A stretch of DNA of 64,000 nucleotides, taken from NCBI GenBank assembly GCA_037126765.1, contig JBBCBC010000001.1:31542804-31606803 (forward strand), in the 5' to 3' direction. Shown here piece by piece: positions 23,271-35,111 of the stretch (within the stretch, counting starts at the first letter, position 1; the number at the start of each line of letters is the position of its first letter). Under the pieces are notes generated by a model. The model was not told the DNA's origin. It made no database searches and saw only the letters and a program-made list of their open reading frames with translations. The position numbers were made by a program, and so were the translations under genes. This stretch comes from Stenogyne calaminthoides (taxonomy: Eukaryota > Streptophyta > Magnoliopsida > Lamiales > Lamiaceae).

Positions 23271-24446
23271 TTTTGTCCAAACCTATCCCGGGCAAGAAGT
23301 TTTTCCTATATCTGGCGGCCTCAAAAACCGCGTTAAGTGCAGTGCTCATTCGAGCAGAAGGTTAGATCCACTTCCCAATCTACTTCGTCAGTCAGACACT
23401 GAGCGAGACCGAACAACGGTATCCACTTCTAGAGAAGCTAGCGTATGCTCTAGTCATGAGTGTTAGGAAGTTGAGGCCTTACTTTTTCGACCAGATACCA
23501 CTTCCTTACCTCTACGGAATGTGCTTCACTGACTATATACCATTGGTCGATGTCTCAAATGGGCTGTCGAGGTAGGGCAATACGGAGTGATGTACGCACC
23601 TCGACCTACGATCAAAGCTCAAACGCTGGCCGATTTCATGGTAGAGTTAACCTTCCTGTCGAAAGCCAGTAGTTCGAATGGCCCACCTTGGGAGTTGTTC
23701 TTGGATGGCTCGGTGACTTCCCTCAAGTCGGGCGCAAGAGTAGTCTTGATAAGTCCAGATGGCACTTCTTTTCAGAATGCTATTACTTTTGATTTCCCAA
23801 CAACGAACAACGAGACCGAGTACGAGGCACTCATCAGCGGCCTGGAGATGTCGACGGAAATGGGTGTCAAAAGGTTCCAAGTACACACGGACTCTCAACT
23901 CGTGGCCTGCCAGGTCTCGGGAGAATATGAAGCTCGAGACGACAGGATGGCGGCTTACGAAGAGATCGTCAAGATACTTTGCCAGAAGTTTGAGCAAATT
24001 CATATCAAGCTAGTTCCGAGGGACCTGAATTCATGAGCCGATGCGTTAGCACGGCTAACGACTTCAGAGGAGCTAGCAGAGATGAAGGATGTCACAATCA
24101 CACAGCTCTCCCACCCCTCCACTACCTATGTAGTGGTCCCAACCCTAAGTACCCCATCAGTGAGCTGGATACCCACCCATCATCGAGTACTTGAGTAATG
24201 GTATCTTGCCGCAAGACAGAATTCAAGCTAGACAATTACAATTACGAGTCGCACGGTATACAATGGTCGATGACGTGCTATATAAGCGAGGCTTTAGCAC
24301 ACCACTGCTCTGATGTATCAGCAAGCCATCCTGAAGGGGTGTATGGAAACCACGCTGGGGGGCAATCGTTGGCTCACAAAACGATAAGACAAGGGTATTT
24401 TTTGCCGACCTTAAGGGTCGATGCCATCATCTTCGCCCGCAAGTGT
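23271..24446 (+). pseudogene. Tat element RT C-terminus and RNase H
   Basis: The first bases encode the RT connection region (pieces FFLYLAASKTALS and EKLAYALV, 23290-23460). The frame 23587-24036 gives the RNase H with ELFLDGS, NNETEYEALISGLEM and VHTDSQLVACQV, holding the D, E and D active-site residues. An in-frame TGA follows DLNS at 24034-24036 before ADALARL. From 24037 to 24446 the linker and the first Cys pair of the integrase zinc region (ARKCH) can be read with breaks. Element C is inserted inside this zinc motif, and its partner bases resume at 33410. Confidence 0.85.
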
Positions 24447-24450
24447 CATA

Positions 24451-26054
24451 TGCTGGAATTTAGAGGCACGTAAACACGTAATACATGCGCAGCGGAATTA
24501 AACAGTTCACCAAAAACGAACATATAATTGCATAATTGATTACATATAAACATAAAGAGAAATCTTACAGTAAACCGTATGCATATTTCTCTACTATGGT
24601 ATCCACGTAATCCCCGTTCACGGACTTGCACAGATTTGCCAGCGTTGAATCTGAGACGGAATTTGCTAGGAAAATTCCTATTCTAGATTTTATTGAGAAA
24701 TATGAATTAACGTTGTTTGTGAATTCCCAAGAGCTTGTATATATAGGGAGGCTTGGCTTATTTCTCAAGCTAGCCCAATTAGGGAAATAAAATCCCTAAT
24801 CTTGAATTAAATTAATTCCTTTTAATTTAATTCCCTAAATATAAATCTCTACAGATTTAAATGCCTTATATGAAAATCTCTACGATTTATTTCCATATAC
24901 ATTAAATCCTACAATTATATTCCAAATATAATTTTTTGGAATTGTTATTTAATTAAATCCAATTTAATTAAACATTAATAATAATTAATTCCAAATTGAT
25001 CTATTATTAATTACTTCTCCACAAATTAAGTATTAAATCCAATTTAACATTTAATCAACCAACTATAATCCGTAAAAGGGAATTAATTGTTGTGTGAGCA
25101 TATGCCTTCATATATCGAGCGATTAGTCAAACTAACAGTCTTAACTGAACCCTAGACAATAAATCAGACATTCTCAATATATGAGGTACGTTGCGAGAAA
25201 CGTGCAACTACCTGTAACTGAAACATGGGCTATTACGATTTCCTTCTTTCATTCACGAATACTCGATTAAGTCTTGAACATGATGAAGTGTCTATTCAAA
25301 TAACTTAATCATATTATCTATAATCACTAATTGATCATGTATGTCACACTTAGCCACAAAGTCTAAGTTGACGTGCATCGGCCGATGACTTTGATCCAAT
25401 TATGATGAGAAGATGAGTATTCTCTCTAAATCCACTTTGAGGAATGAATCTTATTCTTGGCTCAACTACCACGCACATGCACTTCGTGATGAACTCAATC
25501 CAAACCGTATCTACCCATGGAAGGGTGCAAGCGTTGGTCATGGTCAAAGTTCATCATCCCACACATGTCATGCGTATTGACTTCAAGTCAAAGGAGTATC
25601 GCATCGCTCCCACTAACCGAGACACCCGTAGACACATATAGTGGAAATACATCAAACGGTTTCTCGGATGGGTATACCAATACCCTCTAAGGTATTTTTG
25701 CATCCATCATGAGATACCTAGTATCTCGTAGTAAGTGAGATCTTACTACACTCTCTAAGAGTATGATGCAGATCGCACACCAATCTCCATTGCATCATCA
25801 ATATCCCATTCTTGATGATCCTTGATCGGGGCTATTTGAGAATCATGCTTAAATTATCTGAGTTCTCACAACCTCAATGACAACAATGACTCATGGGAAC
25901 ACTTGCATGAATAAATGTAAACAATCAAATATAATATTCAAACAAGTGTATTGTCATACATTAATATTAAGTGAACCATAATATTAAATCAAACTGAATA
26001 TCATCGAGTATTATGTCCTTACAATGGATTGTCTCTAGGACACTAACACTAACA
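24451..26054 (-). repeat. 3' LTR of element C
   Basis: Plus-strand ends tgctggaattt and actaacactaaca. It is nearly collinear with 31821-33409. It is rich in AT, with many taattaaa blocks at 24780-25060. Only noncoding sequence is seen; the apparent ORF near 25444 is present in both LTRs and has no recognisable product. Confidence 0.9.
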
Positions 26055-26159
26055 ATCTCTCGGATCAAATGATAAGTCTAGGTACATGCTTGTTTTTGTT
26101 TGCTGATCTCGGTTCCTTTGCTTGCACATTCGCACAAACGTTGTCTTAATACGACTTTA

Positions 26160-29100
26160 TTAGACAACTAGCACTCGGAACTACCCCTAGTTATCTTAAG
26201 AACTATAAAATCCAGACTGCCTCCTTGAGGCTTCTAATACAGCAATGTACTCAACTTCGGTTGTTGAATCTTCGATCCTTTTGCTTGGAACTATTCCAAC
26301 TGATCGCCGCGTCATTGAGAGTGAAACGTAACCTGACTGTGATTTGTAATCGTCACAATCGGATTGGAAACTTACGTCAGCATAACTAGTCAGTACTAGT
26401 TCTGACTGTCCGCTATAGATAAGGAGACATTCTTTAGTTCGTCTAAGATACTTTAGAATGGTCTTGACAGCAATCCAGTGAGACTCACCCGGATTCTATT
26501 GGTATCTACCAAGGATATTGATAGTGTGGGCCACGTTTGGCCTAGTGCAAGTCATGGCGTACATGATTGACCCAATTGCATGTGCATATGGGACATCTTT
26601 CACGTGTTTGATATCAGCTTCAACAGAAGGACAATCCTTCTTTGATAGCTTTATCCCATGATCTGTCGATAAAGATCCTCTCTTAGAGTTCTCCATCACA
26701 AAACGCTTCAACACCTTGTCTACATAGGTGGACTGTGACAGCCCCAACATCCTCTTGGATCTATCCCTGTGGATCATGATCCCTAGGATGTAGCAGACTT
26801 CACCAAGACCCTTCATCATGAAGGTCTTTAACAACAAATCTTTAATGGACTGAATTAACGGGATATTGTTTCCCAAAATCAATATGTCATCGACATACAC
26901 GATTATGAAAATAATATTCTTCCCGCTGCGTTTACAATAAACGCAAGGATCTTTCGAATTTCTGATGAAGTCAAAAGGACTTGATAGCTTCATCAAATCG
27001 GATATTCCAACTCCTAGAAGCTTGTTTCAATCCATGAATGGATATCTTTAGTTTGCATACTAGATTAGAATTTGAATTAGATTTAAAACCTTCATGTTGA
27101 GTCATAAACACTTCCTTATCAATGTCTCCATTGAGGAAAGATGTTTTGACGTCCATCTGTCAAATCTCATAAACATAGTGTGTTGCTATCACAAGTAAAA
27201 TTTGAATGGACTTTGATCTTTGCAACTGGTGAGAAGGTCTCGTCATAGTCAATGCCTTCACGTTGACTATAACCCTTCACTACCAACCTAGCTTTGTAGG
27301 TTTGTACTTTGCCATTTGCATTGGTCTTGCTCTTGAAGACCCAATCGCAACATATGGGTCTAACCCCTATAGGTAACTCAATCAAGTCCCAGACTTGATT
27401 GGTGTACATCGAGTCCATCTCGAATTTCATGGCTTCATGTCACTTCCCTGAATCAATATCTGATATTGTTTCAGAATAAGTATTAGGATCGTCCTTATCC
27501 GGTATGTCCACATTATCGAGTTCCTCCAAAAGGTAACCGTATATAATGGGCGAATTACGATTCCTAATTGACTTACGGAGTTGTGGTTGTACAGGCTGTA
27601 CATTCTGATCGTGAAAATTTTGTGGTGCATCGATTTCATCAATGTCCGAAGAGTCCTCAAGAGCTACACTTTCAGATGCCTCTTGGGCAGGAGTTTGAAC
27701 TATGTTGTTCTCATTCAGCCCACTTGGAGGTTCTTGCATTGGCAAACATACTCCAATTACGCTCCCACTGGCTGAAAGACGATCACCTAGTGAAAGACTC
27801 CCACCGTGAAAGTTGTTGAATGCTCCCACTGAGTCCTTGTCATGTTGCTTTGACAAGATTTCAGTCTCTTTGTTAATTTATGGTTCTTGAATTTCTTCAA
27901 GTTCTATCAGCTTTCGACCTTGTTCCTTAAAGACATAGTCTTTTTCGAGGAACTTGGTCTGCCTAGAAACAATCACTGATTGTTTCTCAGGTAGATAGAA
28001 GTAATATCCTTTAGTTTCCTTAGGATATCCCACAAAGTAACACTTTTCACCTTTGTATTCCAACTTATCAGTAAGCATCTTTTTCACAATCACGGGGCAA
28101 CCCCACATTTTGATATGTGTAAAAGTTGGCTTCTTGCCACACCATTGTTCATATGGTGTATGCTCAACCGATTTAGATGGAATCCTATTCAGAATGTAAA
28201 TTGAGGTTTGTAACGCGTATCCCATAAGAATGTTGGAAGACAGGAAAAGCTCATCATGGACCTCACCATGTCTAACAGGGTTCGATTTCTCCTCTCGGAC
28301 ACACCGTTCATCTGAGGTGTTTCGGGAGGAGTCCATTATAACTGGATTCCATGTAACTTCAAGTAATCAATGAATTCATGGCTAAGGTATTCACTTCCTT
28401 GATCTGATCGAAGAGTCTTGATACTCGCACCATGTTGCTTCTCTACTTCAGCCTTAAACTCTTTAAATTTCTCAAAAGATTCGAATTTGTGTTTCATAAG
28501 ATACACATATATGTATCTTGAGAAATCATTAGTAAAAGCGATGAAGTATCCAAAGTGACCCCTAGCTAGAGTTGGCAATGGTCCACAAACATTGTTGTAG
28601 ATCAACTCTAGAACTTCTTTGGCATGCACCCCTTTTCCGGAAAAGGGTCTGTTGATCATCTTGCCCATGAGATAAGATTCACAATTTCCATAAGACTCGC
28701 AGTCTAATGGGGTTAAGTAGTCTAACTTTCTTAACCTTGAAATTATTTTCTTGTTTACATGATCAAGTTCTGCAATGCCATAAGTAAGTCGGGTTTTCAT
28801 GATTACTAAGTTTGAGTCTTTTACTTTGTGTATTAAGAACATCATATCCACAATGCAACAAATATATGTCGCGAGTAATAGAAAGAACTAGATGACAATC
28901 ATTAAGTTCTAATCTAAAACCAAAGGGAAGTATAACACATAAGTCTTCACACGTTCAGTTAGCAACTCTTGCTCCATCTCCACGTGTAAGACGACTTCAC
29001 CCGCTCTAACTGCCCTAAGACACATCAGCCCCTTCACATTCGTACAAATGTGAGAGCCACGTCCGGTATCTAATACTAAGCAGTTAGCGCTATTTGTGGA

Positions 29101-29760
29101 TATGTCTATCTTAATAACAAACATACATGTTCTAGTGCTAGAAGCACTCAATGCCTTCTTGATCAGCAACCAGAACCTTATAGTCCTTCTTCCAGTGCCC
29201 TCTTCTACTCACAGTAGAGGCACACATCCTTATTTACCCGCTCCTTCTTTTGTACACCATCTTAGTGATAGTGAACTCAAAATCTTGAGCACGTTGTGAA
29301 GTTCAGGCATGGTCGCATCCGTCTTATTCATATTGTAGTTCACAATGAAGCTAAAATACGAACACGAGAGGGACTGGAGGATATCATAAATGAAAACGTT
29401 GGTCTTTTAGCTCAAAGCCTAAATTACTAAGTTTATCAATTAGGCCTATCATCTTAAGCACATGAGGTGAAATCTTCTCTCCTTTAGCTAACCGGCATCT
29501 GAATAGATCTCTCATCACTTCATAAATCTCATAATGAGATTCAGAATCAAAGACATCCTTCAGATGCTTTAGCATTTAGAAGAGACCCATTTTCTCATGT
29601 TGCCTTAAGCAATTCGGGAGTCATGCCGAGCAACATCACACACTGAGCCTGAGAAGCATCCTTTTGATGCTTCTTCTGAGCTGCTACGTCAAACGTGGCT
29701 GCCTCAGAGTACCAGCTGTAAGGGTAACAGGGATTGGCGTGTCCAACACGTACTCAATCT
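26160..29760 (-). pseudogene. Gag-pol of element C, broken
   Basis: Read from 29760 down. The gag core includes AAQKKHQKDASQAQC and VFDSESHYEIYEVMRDLF (29575-29384). A degraded zinc knuckle lies near 29240-29170. The protease motif LVLDTGRGSHICTN is near 29085-29040, the GAG-pre-integrase and integrase run from 28851 to 27880 (SDQGSEYLSHEF at about 28420), RT begins at 27430 with WVFKSKTNANG, MDVKTSFLNGD (27156) and YVDDILILGN (about 26895), and RNase H lies at 26500-26180 with TEVEYIAVLEA. Stops and frame changes separate nearly every domain, and a short stretch around 27160-27180 is lost between the two RT parts. It is defective. Confidence 0.88.
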
Positions 29761-31820
29761 TTTCTTGCCTTAGCACCAAACACACGTTTAGGTGCTAGTC
29801 CAGAAAATTTGGCCTAGCCAATTTATTTGTTTCCAAACCACATCTCAATAACAGTTATACATTTCAACTAACCAAGAGAAATAAAATAAAACGGGAATTA
29901 AAACACATAATTCATATGATCAATATTCAGCAATCAAAATAAACATGGTCTTTCTTTTGTGTTTATTTTGTCTCCATTATTTTCACATACTCAACGACCT
30001 CATCGGAAGAGTACGAATTTATATCAGATATAAATTGTAATGGTCTAGGATCCACATTCCTACTATCATGATCCCTGCTTTGGTTGAATATCACAATAGC
30101 ATAACTGGTAGGTCTCCAAACCAATTGCAAAAATAGCAATTCCTAGTTGATTAAACCCAGTTTAATCGGATGTCCCTTAACTTTCGTTTCCCTGCTTTGG
30201 CTGGTGAAACAAAGTTAAGTTTGTTTACAACCATCAAGCGCCGACACTACGTGTCCCTATAAAAGTCCCGTTGAATGTAGATCCGAGCACAAGACTTTGG
30301 TCTTAAATACCCATTGGAACGAAATTCCAAGTTTACTTTTAATTTCGATGGAAGACATCGTTTCAATCTAATGAAAACCCATATTTTAGTGAGGAACGTT
30401 TCAAAGGCGGGGTATTAATTGCTTAATCGAGATCCAACATGTTAATCTACATCACATTTGAGCAATTATTGAGCGCCGCCTACCCAAACATGATTTCATA
30501 CGGACTAACACTTATATGGGTGCCGTCTACCCAAACAATTAATACGGTCCGACAATTATTGGGTGCCGCCTACCCAAACAGTGTATAATGCGGACTATAA
30601 CTAATAATGTAAATATCAATTCCACATAAATAGTTATACAAGTGGGGAGCAACTTATCAAGTTCTCATTTAAAACATAACTTGCACGTGCAAAATCTTCA
30701 ATAAATATTTAGCACATAAGATATGTAAAACAATTTAATCTTGAAATTAACACGTAAATCAAATAAACGTGTATTCAATAAATTATCCATGAATAAGCAA
30801 AGCCGAAATTAGAAATACCAACGAGTTCCAAACTTTCGGTTATTTCTAAAGTCCTTTTTCAAAATTATTTTGCCCAAAATATTAATTTTATCAAAATTTT
30901 CATAAATTTTGGTCAAACCAAACATTCCTTATGAATTTTTTTTTTTATTTAATAAAACAACAAGTTTTAATCTGGGCTGTTCAAAATATATTGGCCCAAA
31001 TTGTGCAGAGTATTACACAGCCCAAAAATTTCTTACAAATTTGGGTTATAATATTTAATTCAAAAATGGCCCAGCATAAAATGGCCCAGCATAAAATTGG
31101 CCCATGTGGCCTTTCTCTGCAACGGTTTTACAGAGAAGAAACACGGCCCCTTTCTAGCGTTTAACACAGCCGCCACCATACTCGGTATTCACTCTCGCCC
31201 AGCGAAAGCTTCAACTGGATTCGTGCGCCGCCTTAGAGCCTGCGATTCGTGCCCAGCAACATTGCGAAGGACAGATCGCCGCCACGAGCGATGCACACCC
31301 ATCCGCTGCTGGCTCGATCGAATCACAGCGGATCACCGCCGCTTCGATCCATTAACAGCGAGACCAATCGACGCCACTCGAATAGTTGGAGCAGCCTACG
31401 GTTGCTCTATCGCCCAGCGAGATATTCGAAAGGATTCGGTCTGGCCTGGCCTCAGCCGTGAACAGTGCCCAGCACCGCCGCGAACTTGAGCGCGCCACCG
31501 CGAGAATCAGCCGCCGTCGCGCACACCGTTGTGGGTCTGTACGGCCATCGCGAAGCGCAGCCTTAGTCGCCGCCTCAAGCGACGCCACGGGACTCCAACC
31601 GGGTGGTGCTGGGAACCCAGGTTCAAAACCAGTAATTTGTCAAAAGTGATGTAAAGGACAAGAACCCACTTGACCAAATAAAGGATTCATTATTAAAGAC
31701 GCACCCCAACATAATTCAATATTAGGTGCGATCAGTGATAAAAAAAAATGGCCGTACTGCCATATTTTAATAAAATATTCAATTATACAATTAAACAAGA
31801 GCATGAAGTTTTAATACCAC
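29761..31820 (-). other. Leader of element C with repeats and a GC-rich block
   Basis: A 2-kb region between 5' LTR and gag. At about 30466-30600 there are three imperfect copies of a unit with gccgcctacccaaaca and atgcggactata, with spacing of about 43 to 52 bp. At 31140-31620 the base composition changes sharply to GC-rich, unlike anything around it. No domain is recognised in its frames on either strand. It may be a structured leader or a captured fragment of unrelated DNA. Confidence 0.55.
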
Positions 31821-33409
31821 CGTTGGAATTTAGAGGCACGTAAACACGTAATACATGCGCAGCGGAATTAAACAATTCACTAACAACGAACATATAATTG
31901 CATAATTGATTACGTATAAACATAAAGAGAAATCTTACAGTAAACCGTATGCATAGTTCTCTACTATGGTATCCACCTAATCCCTGTTCACGGACTTGCA
32001 CAGATTTACTTGCACAGATTTGCCAGCGTTGAATCTGAGACGGAATTTGCTAGGAATTCTAGATTTTATGGAGAAATGTGAATTAACGTTGTTTGTGAAT
32101 TTTCAAGAACTTGTATATATAGGGAGACTTAGCTTATTTCCCAATCTAGCTCAATTAGGGAAATAAAATTCATAATCTTGAATTAAATTAATTCTTTTTA
32201 ATTTAATTCCCTAAATATAAATCTCTACGGATTTAAATGTCTTATATGAAAATCTCTACTATTTATTTCCATATACATTAAATCCTACAATTATATTCCC
32301 AATATAATTATTGGGAATTGTTATTTAATTAAATCCAATTTAATTAAATATTAATAATAATTAATTCCAAATTAATCTATTATTAATTACTTCTCCATAA
32401 ATTAAATATTAAATTCAATTTAATATTTAATCAACCAACTATAATCCGTAAAAGGGAATTACTTGTTATGTGACTCATAGGCCCTCATATATCGAGTGAT
32501 TAGTCAATCTAACGGTCTTAATTGAACCCTAGACAATAAATTAGATATTCTCACTATATGAGGTACGTTGCGAGAAACGTGCAACTACCTGTAACTGAAA
32601 CATGGGCTATTACGATTTCCTTCTTTTATTCACGAATACTCAATGAAGTCTTGAACATGATGAAGTGTCTATTCAAATAACTTGATCATATTATCTATAA
32701 TCACTAATTGATCATGTATGTCACACTTAGCCACAAAATCTAAGTTGACGTGCATCGACCGATGACTTTGATCCAATTATGATGAGAAGATGAGTATTCT
32801 CTCTAAATCCACTTTGAGGAATGAATCCTATTCTTGGCTCAACTACCACGCACATGCACTTCGTGATGACCCCAATCCAAGTCGTATCTACCCATGGAAG
32901 GGTGCAAGCGTTGGTCATGGTCAAAGTTCATCATCCCACACATGTCATGCGTACTGACCTCAAGTTAAAGGAGTATTGCATCCCTCCCACTAACCAAGAC
33001 ACCCGTAGACACATATAGTGGAAATACATCAAACGGTTTCTCGGATGGGTATACCAATACCCTCTAAGGTATTTGTGCATCCATCATGAGATACCTAGTA
33101 TCTCGTAGTAAGTGAGATCTTACTACACTCTCTAAGAGTATGATGCAGATCGCACACCAATCTCCATTGCATCATCAATATCTCATTCTTGATGATCCTT
33201 GATCGGGGCTATTTGAGAATCATGCTTAAGTTATCTTTGTTCTCACAACCTCAATGACAACAATGACTCATGGGAACACTTGCATGAATAAATTCAAACA
33301 AGTGTAATGCCATACATTAATATTAAGTGAACCATAATATTAATCAAACTGAATATCATCGAGTATTATGTCCTTACAGTGGATTGTCTCTAGGACACTA
33401 ACACTAACA
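31821..33409 (-). repeat. 5' LTR of element C
   Basis: Matches 24451-26054. Differences include a short tandem duplication of acttgcacagattt near 31994-32022 and a change at the inner terminus (cg instead of tg on the plus strand at 31821), which would have altered the canonical CA end. It abuts the TSD TCATA at 33410. Confidence 0.9.
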
Positions 33410-34398
33410 TCATAGATGTAAGACTTATGCACTGTCTATTAAGGTCGCTCCAGAAGAACTCACCAGTATCCTCAGTCCTTGGCCCTTTGCAAAGTGGGGG
33501 ATAGACATCATTGGGCCACTCCCAACAGCCCCAGGCTCAGTCAAGTACGCCCTGGTCGCGGTGGATTACTTCACAAAATGGGCCGAGGCTGTGGCTCTGG
33601 CAACCATAGACCAAGACCACGTCATCAGATTCATATGGCGAAACATCATCTACAGATTCGACCTACCACAACAACCATAGACCAAGACCACATCATCAGA
33701 TTCATATGGCGAAACATCATCTGCAGATTCGACCTACCACAGGCGATCATATCAGTTAATGGAAAATATTTCGATAGCCTCAAACTCGACAATTTTTTCA
33801 GAAAGTGGAAGATCACCAAACTATTTTCTACCCCATACCACCCTCAATCGAACAACTAAGTCGAGGCTGTAAAAAAATTATAAAACACACGTTGAAGGCA
33901 AAAATTAAGGGAGGAAAAGGAAAATGGACTAGCGAGCTGCCGGACGTTTTGTGGTCGTATAGAACGACTTGTCAAAACTCGACAGGGGAGACTCCTTACT
34001 CCTTGGCGTTCGGTACCAAGGCGGTCATACCCTCAGAGGTCGAATTCCCGAGTCTCCGGACATCTCAGGTCGCGATCGACCACAACGAAGAATCTCTGGC
34101 CAGAAACTTAGACTTGCTCGAGGAGAAGCGATTAGAGGCTAACATGATAAATGCAATATATAAACAACAGTCGGAGAAGTACTACAATTCTAAAGTGCTA
34201 CTTCGGCAATTCAGAGAAGGGGATCTTGTGTTAAAGAAAGTACTCGGCGTGTCTCAGGGAACTTTTGGCCCAAACTGGGAAGGCCCATTTAAGGTCTCAA
34301 GAGTCATATCTAATGGGGCGTACGAGCTCGAGGACCCAGATGGTGTGAAGGCTCAGTACCCTTGGAATGCATCTCACCTGAAGAAATATTATCAATAG
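33410..34398 (+). pseudogene. Tat element integrase, broken
   Basis: The frame begins with the second Cys of the zinc motif after the TSD. It continues with WGIDIIGPLP (first catalytic Asp) and DYFTKWAEAV, then a 71-bp tandem duplication shifts the frame. The second catalytic site reads SVNGKYF instead of the usual SDNG, so the Asp is replaced by Val (33755-33757). A TAA at 33857-33859 follows QSNN, and beyond it VEAV and the C-terminal part run openly to the stop at 34396-34398 (GPNWEGPFKVSRVISNGAYE). No integrase activity is expected. It is convergent with the antisense gene. Confidence 0.9.
33601..33742 (+). repeat. 71-bp tandem duplication inside the integrase
   Basis: Two adjacent copies (33601-33671 and 33672-33742) starting caaccatagaccaagac differ at only a few positions. 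Since 71 is not a multiple of 3, the duplication breaks the integrase frame. The differences between copies show it is not very recent. Confidence 0.9.
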
Positions 34399-34817
34399 GT
34401 TCGAGATCGCATCCTTGTAAATAATTCGGCCAATCAATAATAATGTTAATTTTCTTTTCATAATTCCTGTGTTAAACCGAGGGAGGTCGCATATGTTAAA
34501 CATCGACCTCCCGAAGTACGACTTTCGACATAGCTGCGGCGAGATCGCCATCCCAAGTGGTGCGATCCTCCCCCAACTTTATAAGACGACTAAGCAAAGT
34601 TCAAAAACAAATTGCATCGACAATAAGATGATAAGAACAAATGCAAATTTTAAAGTCGCATAAGGAAATCAAGTCGGCACAACAAAGGAAGGAAAAAGGA
34701 AATTTCATTAATGACAAACGCCCGAAGGTCGGTACATTAGAGAGCCCGAAGGCTAGTTACATCAAGCGGCCTAAAGCCAACAAAAAGCGAAAGTACAAGA
34801 TACTAAGACGCTAGCGA
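34399..34817. other. Spacer between the convergent Tat pol and antisense gene
   Basis: Noncoding. It holds the 3' untranslated ends of pol (plus) and of the antisense gene (minus). On the minus strand the sequence after the antisense stop contains two cttcgggc-type repeats and aatgaaatttcc (about 34698-34710), a possible polyadenylation region. Confidence 0.55.
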
Positions 34818-35111
34818 CTATCTGCCACTGTTTGGTTTTCCTGCGACTTCAAAGGTCTGCTGATCAAAAGTATTGTTGGGGATGGAGTTCAACAACTTCT
34901 CAATCTCCTTTTTCTTATCGGGATTCTTGATGTTATCATTCTTAAGAACATCCAGAATCCCATCAACAACACCACTGACTATGTTCAAAGGCTGCCCACC
35001 TAATTGTTCCTGAATAACACCCGTGGATTTGTGGGCAGCCCATATCCTTAATCTTGGGCTAGTAAACGGCTTCCCTAGAGGCCAGGAATGGCATGTTCAT
35101 CTGGGATGCGG

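Larger units (their letters stand above)
24451..33409 (-). mobile_element. Complete Ty1/Copia element C
   Basis: An 8,959-bp element with a 5-bp target duplication TCATA (24446-24450 and 33410-33414). The LTRs are 24451-26054 and 31821-33409. In the sense (minus) direction it has a long leader, gag, protease, integrase, RT and RNase H, in the Copia order. The PBS on the minus strand begins GTGGTATTAAAAC right at the LTR edge; only TGGTAT fits initiator-Met tRNA. The polypurine tract next to the 3' LTR is degraded (gatccgagagat on the minus strand). The lineage is not SIRE; I do not assign it further. Confidence 0.92.

Noticed and set aside
24198..24473. ORF across the Tat/C boundary
   Set aside because: It mixes two elements and its frame differs from the readable Tat linker.
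25444..25641. ORF present in both C LTRs
   Set aside because: Repeated only because it is LTR sequence (second copy at 32821-33018); no domain and substitutions show no coding pattern.
31097..31489. ORF in the GC-rich leader block as a host gene
   Set aside because: High GC produces long open frames on both strands (also 31588-31352 minus), with no recognisable domain.
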